Positions 7,457 through 14,954 of a DNA stretch of 64,000 nt are shown here, one piece after another. The position numbers and the translations under genes were made by a program. The notes beneath the pieces are model-generated. The model was not told the DNA's origin. It worked only from the letters and a program-made list of their open reading frames with translations, and ran no database searches. Source of the DNA: Scandinavium sp002470465. Its GTDB lineage: Bacteria; Pseudomonadota; Gammaproteobacteria; Enterobacterales; Enterobacteriaceae. The stretch's first letter is position 1, and every line of letters begins with the position of its first letter. Location of the stretch: positions 22,709-86,708 of the forward strand of contig NZ_JBFLVD010000019.1 in NCBI RefSeq assembly GCF_040750395.1, in the 5' to 3' direction.

Positions 7457-7519
7457 AGAAATAACTCGCGGGAGAATGATTCAGTGAGTGATTATCCTGA
7501 CACCTTTTTGTTCGCTTGA

Positions 7520-9355
7520 CTACTCTTCATCATCCCCGTCGACATGCGAGCGAATCAGCGCGAGAAACTCCTGCCCGAAGCGCTCCAGTTTACGCACGCC
7601 TACGCCGTTGACGCTGAGCATTTCGCCCGGGCTGGTCGGCATCTGTTCGGCCATCTCGATGAGCGTGGCGTCGTTAAACACCACGTAAGGCGGAATGTTT
7701 TCTTCGTCGGCGATGACTTTTCGCAGCTTGCGCAGTTTGGCAAACAGCTTACGGTCATAATTGCCGCCGTAGGATTTCTGCGCCACGCGAGGCTTGAGCG
7801 CCAGCACGCGCGGCACGGCCAGCTGTAAAGGTGTTTCAGCGCGTAAAACAGGACGCGCGGCTTCGGTGAGCTGCAGCGCCGAATGCATCGCAATGTTCTG
7901 CGTCGCAAAGCCAAGGTGAATCAGTTGGCGGATCACGCTCACCCAGTGTTCGTGAGTTTTATCGCGCCCCATTCCGTAGACCTTGAGTTTGTCGTGGCCC
8001 ATTTCACGGATACGCTGGTTATTCGCCCCGCGCAACACTTCCACCACGTAGCCCATCCCAAAACGCTGGTTGACGCGGCCAATCGTTGAAAGTGCTATTT
8101 GCGCGTCGTTCACGCCGTCATACTGCTTCGGCGGATCGAGACAGATATCGCAGTTGCCGCAAGGCTCCTGACGCCCTTCACCGAAGTAGTTCAGCAGCAC
8201 CAGACGGCGGCAGGTTTGCGCTTCGGCAAACGCGCCCATCGCATTGAGCTTATGTCGCTCAATGTCCTGCAACTGGCCGGCAGGCTTTTCTTCGAGACAG
8301 CGGCGCAACCACGCCATATCGGCCGGATCGTAAAACAGCATCGCTTCAGCGGGCAGGCCGTCACGCCCGGCGCGGCCCGTTTCCTGGTAGTAGGATTCGA
8401 TATTGCGTGGAATGTCGAAGTGCACCACGAAGCGCACGTTTGGTTTGTTGATGCCCATGCCGAAGGCCACGGTTGCGACCACGATTTGCAGATCGTCGCG
8501 CTGGAAGCGCTCCTGCACGTCCGCGCGAAGGTTGCTCTCCAGCCCGGCGTGGTACGCGCCCGCGCTGATTCCACGGCTTTGCAAACGCGCTGCGGTGTCT
8601 TCCACCTTCGCGCGGCTGTTGCAGTAAATAATGCCGGACTTGCCGCGCTGCTCCTGAACGTAACGCATCAGCTGGTCGAGAGGCTTAAATTTCTCCATCA
8701 GCATGTAGCGGATGTTCGGGCGGTCAAAGCTGCTTATCTGAATCAGCGGATCGTTGAGGCCGAGCAGACGGACGATGTCGCTGCGGGTGGTGTCGTCGGC
8801 GGTAGCGGTGAGCGCCATAAACGGCAGCGTCGGGAAGCGCTGGCGCAGCTGGCCAAGGGCGGCATATTCAGGGCGGAAATCGTGGCCCCACTGGGAGATA
8901 CAGTGCGCCTCATCGACCGCCAGCATCACCGGGTTCCAGTGGCTGAGGTTGTCGAGGAAGTTATCGAGCATCAGGCGCTCAGGAGCGATATACAGCAGGC
9001 GGATTTTGCCGGTGCGACAGCCCGCCATCACGTCCTGCTGCTGTTCGCGAGTCTGAGTCGAGTTAAGACAGGCCGCCGCCACGCCGTTCGCAAGCAGCTG
9101 GTCGACCTGGTCTTTCATCAGAGAAATCAGCGGTGAGACGACCACCGTGAGGCCATCAAGCACCAGCGCGGGGATCTGATAGCACAGGGATTTCCCGCCG
9201 CCGGTCGGCATCACCACCAGACAATCGCGTCCTTCGAGCACCGTCTCGATGATGGTTTCCTGACCCGGGCGGAACTGCTGGTAGCCGAAGGTTTCCTGCA
9301 AAACCTGCTTTGCCAGCGTTACCTGATTGATCACTTCCGCCTGCGTCACGCTCAC
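7520..9355 (-). CDS. recQ: RecQ, 3'-5' DNA helicase
   Basis: A 611-residue RecQ helicase. Walker A is PTGGGKS (~50-55) and the Walker B/DEAH box is VDEAHCISQWGHD (~147-159). The helicase C domain contains GYHAGLE-like and QETGRAGRDG motifs. Next come the zinc-binding cysteines (TCRR...EPCGNCDICLD), a winged helix and a C-terminal HRDC domain. It acts in RecF-pathway recombination and fork repair in the nucleoid. Its length is close to the 609 of E. coli. It sits between pldA and rhtC, as in E. coli. Confidence 0.97.
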   Translation of the reverse strand: MSVTQAEVINQVTLAKQVLQETFGYQQFRPGQETIIETVLEGRDCLVVMPTGGGKSLCYQIPALVLDGLTVVVSPLISLMKDQVDQLLANGVAAACLNSTQTREQQQDVMAGCRTGKIRLLYIAPERLMLDNFLDNLSHWNPVMLAVDEAHCISQWGHDFRPEYAALGQLRQRFPTLPFMALTATADDTTRSDIVRLLGLNDPLIQISSFDRPNIRYMLMEKFKPLDQLMRYVQEQRGKSGIIYCNSRAKVEDTAARLQSRGISAGAYHAGLESNLRADVQERFQRDDLQIVVATVAFGMGINKPNVRFVVHFDIPRNIESYYQETGRAGRDGLPAEAMLFYDPADMAWLRRCLEEKPAGQLQDIERHKLNAMGAFAEAQTCRRLVLLNYFGEGRQEPCGNCDICLDPPKQYDGVNDAQIALSTIGRVNQRFGMGYVVEVLRGANNQRIREMGHDKLKVYGMGRDKTHEHWVSVIRQLIHLGFATQNIAMHSALQLTEAARPVLRAETPLQLAVPRVLALKPRVAQKSYGGNYDRKLFAKLRKLRKVIADEENIPPYVVFNDATLIEMAEQMPTSPGEMLSVNGVGVRKLERFGQEFLALIRSHVDGDDEE

Positions 9356-9368
9356 CCCTACCCTGAAA

Positions 9369-9396
9369 TAAAAACAGGCGCTATTTTCAGCGCCTG
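9369..9396 (-). terminator. Rho-independent terminator of pldA
   Basis: On the minus strand, a CAGGCGCT / AGCGCCTG stem with a 6-nt loop is followed by TTTTTATTT. It begins 18 bases beyond the pldA stop, which separates pldA transcription from recQ. Confidence 0.85.
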
Positions 9397-9414
9397 AGAG
9401 TCAGAGTGCAACGA

Positions 9415-10284
9415 TTAAAACAGATCGTTAAGCATTACGCCGACGCCAACGCGGGTCTGGTTGAAGTTGTAATCAATCAGAGATTCGCCGTAGCCGCTGT
9501 AGACCTGAGTATAAAGACGCATATGTTTGGTCACCGGATAGCTGATGCCAAGCTCAGCGCCGCCGTAGCCGGTATTCCAGTTATACTGCCCTTTGGCGCT
9601 CAGCACCGCATCGCCCAGCTGGTAGCCAATTTTCAGCTGGTAGTAGCCCATGTATTTGGTGATATCCGGGTTGTCGTCGGTGTCGCCAATCACAAACCAC
9701 GGCTTCACTTCGACCATCATGTTGCCATTTTGCGCCATCAGGCGAGTGTACATGCGGTTCCAGCTGCGTGAAGTCGGGTCTGAGCGTCCGTTGGAGTCGT
9801 GGTTATAGCCGACCTCCACATCGCGTAACGTCCAGTCGCCAAGACGGTAGTCGGTCGCAAACCCGACGAACACCTGCGGCTCGTAGTTGGTTTCGCGGAA
9901 GGGGGAAGATTCCCCGGTGTTGGAAAGCTGCCACCAGGATTTTTGCGTGTAGGACGCACCAAAGACGGAGTTATCACCAAAGATCCCACGCCAGATGGGG
10001 AACGCCAGGCTGAGCTGATATTTCACCTCATCCTTACGCGCGTTGTCCGCCCAGTTATAGGTCTGGATCGCTTCTTTGTTGATGTCGCTGCTCCAGGTAT
10101 AGAGCAGGTAGTTGGTGTCATATGGATAGAGCGTGAACGGGTTGTCGTGCTCCTGTAACAGGTTAGCGATGATGCTGCCGCGCACGGCGGGCGTATCATG
10201 CACGTCCTTGATTGTTGCTTCCTTCGCGTAAACGCTAAGCGGCAGCCCTGCCACCGCCAGTAACCAACCCAGCCTGGTTCGCAT
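9415..10284 (-). CDS. pldA: PldA, outer-membrane phospholipase A
   Basis: A 289-residue beta-barrel enzyme. Residues 1-20 form a signal peptide (MRTRLGWLLAVAGLPLSVYA, cut before KEATI). The catalytic His-Ser-Asn motif lies in YNHDSNGRSDPTSRSWNR. The end of the barrel shows TRVGVGVMLNDLF with a terminal Phe. It hydrolyses phospholipids that reach the outer leaflet of the outer membrane. I chose the ATG at 10284 because it gives the E. coli length and a proper signal peptide, with an AGGAGAAC ribosome site upstream; a longer frame to 10335 has no support. It has its own terminator. Confidence 0.96.
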   Translation of the reverse strand: MRTRLGWLLAVAGLPLSVYAKEATIKDVHDTPAVRGSIIANLLQEHDNPFTLYPYDTNYLLYTWSSDINKEAIQTYNWADNARKDEVKYQLSLAFPIWRGIFGDNSVFGASYTQKSWWQLSNTGESSPFRETNYEPQVFVGFATDYRLGDWTLRDVEVGYNHDSNGRSDPTSRSWNRMYTRLMAQNGNMMVEVKPWFVIGDTDDNPDITKYMGYYQLKIGYQLGDAVLSAKGQYNWNTGYGGAELGISYPVTKHMRLYTQVYSGYGESLIDYNFNQTRVGVGVMLNDLF

Positions 10285-10439
10285 CACGATGTTCTCCTGA
10301 GAAATTTTTTTATTAAGATTTATGCTGGGCGTCATTCTACATACTTATCGGCATCTTGAGCGGTAATCGTTTCTGAAAGTAGCAATCAACATTTCATAGG
10401 CATAAAATCAACATTTCATTAACCAATGGACAGGTTGCT

Positions 10440-10907
10440 ATGTCGAAAGAATTGACCGCCGAAGAAGCGCTAAAACTGGTCGGTGATATTTTTGTGTACC
10501 ATATGCCCTTCAACCGCGCGCTGGGGCTCGAACTGGAGCGCTACGAAAAAGCCTTCGCCCAGCTCAGCTTTAACAATCAGCCGATGATGGTTGGCAACTG
10601 GGCCCAGAGTATTCTGCACGGTGGCGTGATCGCCTCCGCGCTGGACGTAGCCGCAGGCCTGGTCTGCGTGGGCAGCACGCTCACCCGCCACGAGACGATC
10701 AATGAAGATGAACTGCGCCAGCGCCTGTCGCGGATGGGCACCATCGATCTACGCGTCGACTACCTTCGCCCCGGTCGGGGAAACCGCTTTACGGCCACCG
10801 CCAGCCTGCTGCGCGCGGGTAACAAAGTTGCGGTAGCGCGAGTCGAGTTACATAACGAAGAGCAGCTCTATATTGCCAGCGCAACCGCCACTTATATGGT
10901 GGGTTGA
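10440..10907 (+). CDS. yigI: YigI, PaaI-like hotdog thioesterase
   Basis: A 155-residue single hotdog-fold protein. HGGVIASALDVAAG holds the thioesterase active region, DLRVDYLRPGR is the second family strand, and the end is ATATYMVG. It matches E. coli YigI in size and context between pldA and rarD. Members of this family hydrolyse acyl-CoA thioesters; E. coli YigI has been assigned to medium/long-chain acyl-CoA substrates. It is followed at 50 bp by rarD, likely in one transcript. Confidence 0.9.
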   Translation: MSKELTAEEALKLVGDIFVYHMPFNRALGLELERYEKAFAQLSFNNQPMMVGNWAQSILHGGVIASALDVAAGLVCVGSTLTRHETINEDELRQRLSRMGTIDLRVDYLRPGRGNRFTATASLLRAGNKVAVARVELHNEEQLYIASATATYMVG

Positions 10908-10957
10908 GGGCAGAAAATCGGGTAACATCGGTTTACTTTTTTGTAACGGATTTTCCC

Positions 10958-11851
10958 ATGGATGCTAAACAGACGCGGCAGGGCGTGCTTCTCGCCCTGG
11001 CCGCTTATTTTATTTGGGGCGTGGCACCAGCGTACTTCAAGGTGATCCACTACGTGCCTGCCGATGAGATCCTGACCCACCGTATCATCTGGTCATTTTT
11101 CTTTATGATTGCGCTGATCTCCATCAGCCGTCAGTGGAGCGGGATCAAACGCCTCTGCCAGACGCCCAAAAAAATCCTGATGCTGGCCGTTTCCGCGGTG
11201 CTGATTGGCGGCAACTGGCTGCTGTTTATCTGGGCTGTTAACAATCAGCATATGCTCGAAGCCAGCCTCGGCTACTTTATTAACCCGCTGGTTAACGTCG
11301 TACTGGGGATGATTTTCCTCGGCGAGCGCTTCCGCCGTATGCAATGGCTGGCGGTGATCCTGGCAGCCTGTGGCGTACTGGTGCAGCTCTGGACGTTCGG
11401 CTCACTGCCGGTCATCGCGCTGGGCCTGGCCTTCAGCTTCGCATTCTACGGCCTGGCGCGTAAAAAAATCGCCGTCGATGCGCAGACCGGGATGCTGGTC
11501 GAAACGCTGTGGCTGCTGCCGGTGGCAGCGATTTACCTGTTCGGCATTGCCGACAGCGCCACCAGCCATATGGGGCAAAACCCGTGGTCGCTGAATCTGC
11601 TGCTGATGGCGGCAGGCGTGGTCACCACCATCCCGCTGCTGTGCTTTACCGGTGCGGCAACTCGCCTGCGGCTTTCCACGCTGGGCTTCTTCCAGTACAT
11701 CGGCCCAACGCTGATGTTCCTGCTGGCGATCGTGTTCTACGGAGAAACCCCGGGCGCGGATAAAATGATCACTTTCGCCTTCATCTGGGTCGCTCTGGCC
11801 GTATTTGTGATGGATGCAATTTATACCCTGCGCCGCACGCCAAAAGGCTGA
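10958..11851 (+). CDS. rarD: RarD, EamA-family transporter
   Basis: A 297-residue inner-membrane protein with ten predicted helices (EamA/DMT superfamily). It begins MDAKQTRQGVLLALAAYFIWG and ends with FVMDAIYTLRRTPKG. E. coli RarD (296 residues) was named for chloramphenicol resistance in a heterologous setting, but its natural substrate is unknown. I chose the ATG at 10958, which matches the family N-terminus, over an in-frame ATG at 10904 that overlaps the yigI stop. A strong hairpin follows at 11860. Confidence 0.94.
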   Translation: MDAKQTRQGVLLALAAYFIWGVAPAYFKVIHYVPADEILTHRIIWSFFFMIALISISRQWSGIKRLCQTPKKILMLAVSAVLIGGNWLLFIWAVNNQHMLEASLGYFINPLVNVVLGMIFLGERFRRMQWLAVILAACGVLVQLWTFGSLPVIALGLAFSFAFYGLARKKIAVDAQTGMLVETLWLLPVAAIYLFGIADSATSHMGQNPWSLNLLLMAAGVVTTIPLLCFTGAATRLRLSTLGFFQYIGPTLMFLLAIVFYGETPGADKMITFAFIWVALAVFVMDAIYTLRRTPKG

Positions 11852-11859
11852 CATCTCAG

Positions 11860-11882
11860 GCTTTGCCGGTTTCCGGCAAAGC
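11860..11882 (+). terminator. Hairpin after rarD
   Basis: A perfect 10-bp stem (GCTTTGCCGG / CCGGCAAAGC) with a TTT loop lies just after the rarD stop, followed by TCTTCC rather than a clean T run. It probably ends most yigI-rarD transcription, with some readthrough possible. Confidence 0.55.
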
Positions 11883-11961
11883 TCTTCCGGTAAAATTCTT
11901 TGTGATTTCAACCGGCTTCTCACATCTTCAGGGCATGTGCTCTTAACGATATGAAAGCCGG

Positions 11962-12948
11962 ATGCAGCTCCCCAATACTGATAAACGCGCCGCCTGGCTT
12001 GATGACGAACAGCGGCAGACCGTGCGGCTCCTCGCCAGAGGCTGGCTGTGGCGCAGCGAACTGCCCACCTGGCTGTTGATGGGCGTAATTTACGGCGGCT
12101 GGTTTACGACGGTTACGTATCACGCCACGCTGGGGCTTTTTGCCTCGACCACGCTGCTTATCTTCTTCACCACCTGGTATATGTCTTTCCAGCACGAGCT
12201 GATTCACGGGCACCCAACGCGCTGGCCGCGCGTCAATCAGCTGTTTGGCCTTTTGCCGCTGGCAGTGTGGTATCCCTTTGGCCTCTATCGCGATTCTCAT
12301 CTTGCCCACCATCGCAATCAGCTGTTAACCGTTCCGGGCAAAGATCCTGAAACTTATTACTTTTCTGCCGAACGCTGGCAGCGGTTCAGCGAGTGGCAGC
12401 AGCGTGTTATTCACCTGCGGAACACTTTTCCGGGCCGCCTGCTGTTGGCCCCGCTGCTGGATATTTTTGGCGTGCTGGCGGGCATGGCAACCTCCTTCCG
12501 GCAAGGGGAGCGACGCGCGATAGCGATGTGGCTGGTGCATTTCTCACTGCTGGGGCTGATGTGCGCCTGGCTGGCACAAAAGGAGTTTTCCGTTCTCTGG
12601 TATCTGCTGGCGGTCAGCTACCCGGCGCTGGCTATGACCAAAGTGCGCTCGTTTCTGGAACACCGTGCAGCGGAAGATCCGCTGGCCCGATCGGCCATCA
12701 CCGAAACCTCGCTGCTCTGGCGTCTGCTGTTTCTCAATCTGAACTATCATTCGGTACATCACGATTTGCCCGGCGTGCCGTGGTACGGCCTGCGTAAAGT
12801 GTGGCTGCGCGATAAAGCACGCTACGCCACGCGCAATCAGGGTTTCGTGGTAAAAGGCTATCGCGAATGGTGGCGCAATTATCGGTTCCGGCCGGTGGAC
12901 GTCACCGTTCATCCGGCAAGCGGCGGGGGAGAACAGCATGAGCGCTAA
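11962..12948 (+). CDS. Fatty-acid-desaturase-family membrane protein
   Basis: A 328-residue di-iron membrane enzyme of the FA_desaturase fold. The histidine boxes HELIHGH (78-84), DSHLAHH (111-117) and NYHSVHH (261-267), plus an extra His at 234 (FLEHR), give a full iron ligand set. Hydrophobic stretches at ~35-72, 93-108, 160-180 and 188-225 span the membrane. The family oxidises or desaturates acyl chains or carotenoid-like substrates; the substrate here cannot be told. The next gene overlaps it by 11 bases, so the two likely form one operon. E. coli K-12 has yigF/yigG at this site, so this pair is a lineage-specific replacement. Confidence 0.85.
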   Translation: MQLPNTDKRAAWLDDEQRQTVRLLARGWLWRSELPTWLLMGVIYGGWFTTVTYHATLGLFASTTLLIFFTTWYMSFQHELIHGHPTRWPRVNQLFGLLPLAVWYPFGLYRDSHLAHHRNQLLTVPGKDPETYYFSAERWQRFSEWQQRVIHLRNTFPGRLLLAPLLDIFGVLAGMATSFRQGERRAIAMWLVHFSLLGLMCAWLAQKEFSVLWYLLAVSYPALAMTKVRSFLEHRAAEDPLARSAITETSLLWRLLFLNLNYHSVHHDLPGVPWYGLRKVWLRDKARYATRNQGFVVKGYREWWRNYRFRPVDVTVHPASGGGEQHER

Positions 12949-13672
12949 TATTGCCTTTCCGATGTACGACATTCAGCCTGCCGCCACCGATGCGCTGGCG
13001 AAAGCCGTTCAGCGCTATTTTCCCGGCGCACGCTTTCAGCGTCCGGCCGATCTGCTTTCACACTGGCGTGATGACGATTTACTGCTGAGTCAGACCTGCG
13101 GCTATCCGCTGGTCACGCTGCTGCCGGACGTTCAGGTCGTTGGGCAGTTTCACTACACGGCTCCGGGCTGTGAAGCGGGAAACTACCGCAGCACGCTGAT
13201 GGCGAGGCGGGAAGATGCCGGGCAATCGCTGGCCGATTTTCGCGGGCGAATTGCTGCTGCAAACTCACCTGATTCACAGTCGGGCTATCATGCGCTGCGC
13301 AACAGCACCGGCCACGACGATGCGCATTTTCGCTCAATTGTCTGGAGCGGCAGCCATCGCCACTCGCTGGCTTTGCTGCAAAACGGCACTGCGGATCTTG
13401 CCGCTATCGACTGCGTCAGCCTGGCGCTTTTTGAACATTACATACCGCAGGCGCTTACTGGCCTGAAGGCGATCGGTGAAACGGCGTTAACGCCGGGCCT
13501 GCCACTGATAACCTCAAAGCACACCTCGGCAGAAACGCTGGCAGCGCTGCGAGAAGTTTTAGGCAAGCTGGCAGGAGAGAAGGCGATCGCGGAACCGTTG
13601 CTTATCGGCGGCTTCAGCGCTGCAAGCCGCCGTGATTACGACGTAATACTTAAAGCCAGTTCTTACGCTTGA
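12938..13672 (+). CDS. PhnD-like periplasmic-binding-fold protein without signal peptide
   Basis: A 244-residue protein resembling phosphonate/phosphite ABC substrate-binding proteins. It has LSQTCGYPLVTLL near 48-60, NSPDSQSGYHALR near 107-119, HRHSLALLQNGTADLAAIDCVS near 142-163, and the C-terminal LLIGGFSAASRRDYD. The N-terminus (MSANIAFPMYDIQPAATDAL) begins directly with the first beta strand, so no export signal is visible and the protein may be cytoplasmic. Its ATG lies 11 bases inside the desaturase gene, implying translational coupling. No permease or ATPase gene is adjacent, so the ligand and role are unknown. The 3' end overlaps convergent corA by 23 bases. Confidence 0.75.
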   Translation: MSANIAFPMYDIQPAATDALAKAVQRYFPGARFQRPADLLSHWRDDDLLLSQTCGYPLVTLLPDVQVVGQFHYTAPGCEAGNYRSTLMARREDAGQSLADFRGRIAAANSPDSQSGYHALRNSTGHDDAHFRSIVWSGSHRHSLALLQNGTADLAAIDCVSLALFEHYIPQALTGLKAIGETALTPGLPLITSKHTSAETLAALREVLGKLAGEKAIAEPLLIGGFSAASRRDYDVILKASSYA

Positions 13673-14600
13673 AGTAGAGGTACGGGGCAAGGCCCGCGAG
13701 GATCATCACCACAATCGCCGCCGGGTAGCCGAAGCTGAAGTGCAGCTCGGGCATAAACTCAAAGTTCATCCCGTAGCTTGAAGCCACAAGCGTCGGCGGC
13801 AGGAACACCACCGAGACCACCGAGAAGATCTTGATGATGCGGTTCTGCTCAATGTTGATAAAGCCCATCGCCGCCTGCATCAGGAAGTTCACCTTCTGGA
13901 ACAGGGATTCGTTGTGCGGCAGCAGAGATTCGATATCTCGCAGGATTTCACGCGCCTGCTCCAGCTGAACGGCCGGTAAACGCGCTTTGCGCACCAGGAA
14001 GTTCAGCGCTCGCTGGGTATCCATCAGACATAAACGCACCTTCCAGCCGATATCTTCCAGCTCCGCCAGGGTGGAGAGCGCTTCATCGTACTCATCGCCC
14101 TGATGGCCTTCCATGATCACCCGACTCAGCTTTTCCAGATCGCTGTAGATGTTTTCGATTTCATCCGCCAGCTGTTCGATTTTGGTTTCGAACAAATCGA
14201 GCAGCAGCTCAAACGCGTTGCCGTCCACCATCTCCTGGTTGCGGGAACGCATGCGATACAGGCGAAACGCGGGCAGTTCGCGCTCGCGCAGGGTGAACAG
14301 ACGGCCTTCGCGAATGGTGAACGCCACGGTAGAGTTCCCCGCGTGATCGTCCGCATCTTCAAAGAAGAAGAAGGAGTGAATATGCAAACCGTCTTCGTCT
14401 TCAAAGAAACGAGCGGACGCTTCGATGTCTTCCAGTTCAGGGCGTGTTGCCAGGTTCTGACCGAGCTCTGTCTGTACGCGGTTACGTTCTTCATCGTCCG
14501 GCTCCACCAAATCGACCCACACCGAGGTGGCGAGGTGCTTGATGTCATCGGACTCAAGACGCGTTAAGCGGTTGTTTTCCAGTTGAAATGCGCTCAGCAT
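13650..14600 (-). CDS. corA: CorA, Mg2+/Co2+ channel
   Basis: A 316-residue protein, the exact length of E. coli CorA. A large cytoplasmic N-terminal domain starts MLSAFQLENNRLTRLE. It is followed by the stalk helix, TM1 ending with the signature YGMNFEFMP, TM2, and the basic tail YFKRKNWL. It forms a pentameric channel for magnesium, cobalt and nickel in the inner membrane. The ATG at 14600 gives the family N-terminus; an upstream in-frame ATG at 14657 is not supported. The 350-bp leader upstream carries a short ORF and a hairpin, as in Salmonella, where corA is controlled by Rho in its leader. Confidence 0.97.
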   Translation of the reverse strand: MLSAFQLENNRLTRLESDDIKHLATSVWVDLVEPDDEERNRVQTELGQNLATRPELEDIEASARFFEDEDGLHIHSFFFFEDADDHAGNSTVAFTIREGRLFTLRERELPAFRLYRMRSRNQEMVDGNAFELLLDLFETKIEQLADEIENIYSDLEKLSRVIMEGHQGDEYDEALSTLAELEDIGWKVRLCLMDTQRALNFLVRKARLPAVQLEQAREILRDIESLLPHNESLFQKVNFLMQAAMGFINIEQNRIIKIFSVVSVVFLPPTLVASSYGMNFEFMPELHFSFGYPAAIVVMILAGLAPYLYFKRKNWL

Positions 14601-14954
14601 GACCGGGACTCCCAATGCAAAAAATGATCGGACGGTACGTTGGGCACACAGAAACAATGGGGGTTTCAGACCATTAAGCCTGACTCAGTGCGACGGGAAA
14701 AACGCGTGTCGCTGACAACCTCTAAGGCCATCAGCGTTGGGTGATAGCCTTAGGAGTTGTTCCTGGATTGCAGGAAGTTGAGCCAGCATCTACTGGGTGT
14801 GTCCAAGGTATCAGTCCTCTTAGCGTAATCGTGGGCGCATGTTACGCCAGCCTAAATGAAGCGTCAACACGCAACGAAACGCCAGAGAGTTTTTCCTCCC
14901 CTCTGGCCAGTAAGATTAGCAGAACGTTGCAAATTTATGATGAATTTCTGAAAG
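14601..14954 (-). promoter_or_regulatory. corA leader region with hairpin
   Basis: This 354-bp gap between uvrD and corA reads as a long leader for corA. It contains a strong near-perfect 12-bp stem (14722-14733 with 14742-14753, loop ~8 nt), overlapping the end of the short leader ORF. A weak terminator-like stem for uvrD lies at 14881-14907 (GCCAGAG / CTCTGGC). Salmonella corA has a leader with the short ORF corL and Rho-dependent termination that respond to its translation; the layout here is similar. Confidence 0.6.
14750..14806 (-). CDS. Short leader ORF upstream of corA (corL-like)
   Basis: An 18-codon frame starts with TTG at 14806, preceded by AAGAGGA at an 8-base spacing, and reads LDTPSRCWLNFLQSRNNS. 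Its stop codon lies inside the leader hairpin, an arrangement suited to coupling translation of the ORF to leader folding or Rho access. I assign it as a corL counterpart from position and layout, not from a remembered sequence match. An alternative 6-codon ORF (MRPRLR) just upstream overlaps the ribosome site. Confidence 0.45.
   Translation of the reverse strand: MDTPSRCWLNFLQSRNNS

Noticed and set aside
8099..9136. 345-codon plus-strand open frame
   Set aside because: It is a shadow of recQ on the opposite strand, produced by codon bias in GC-rich DNA; no motif.
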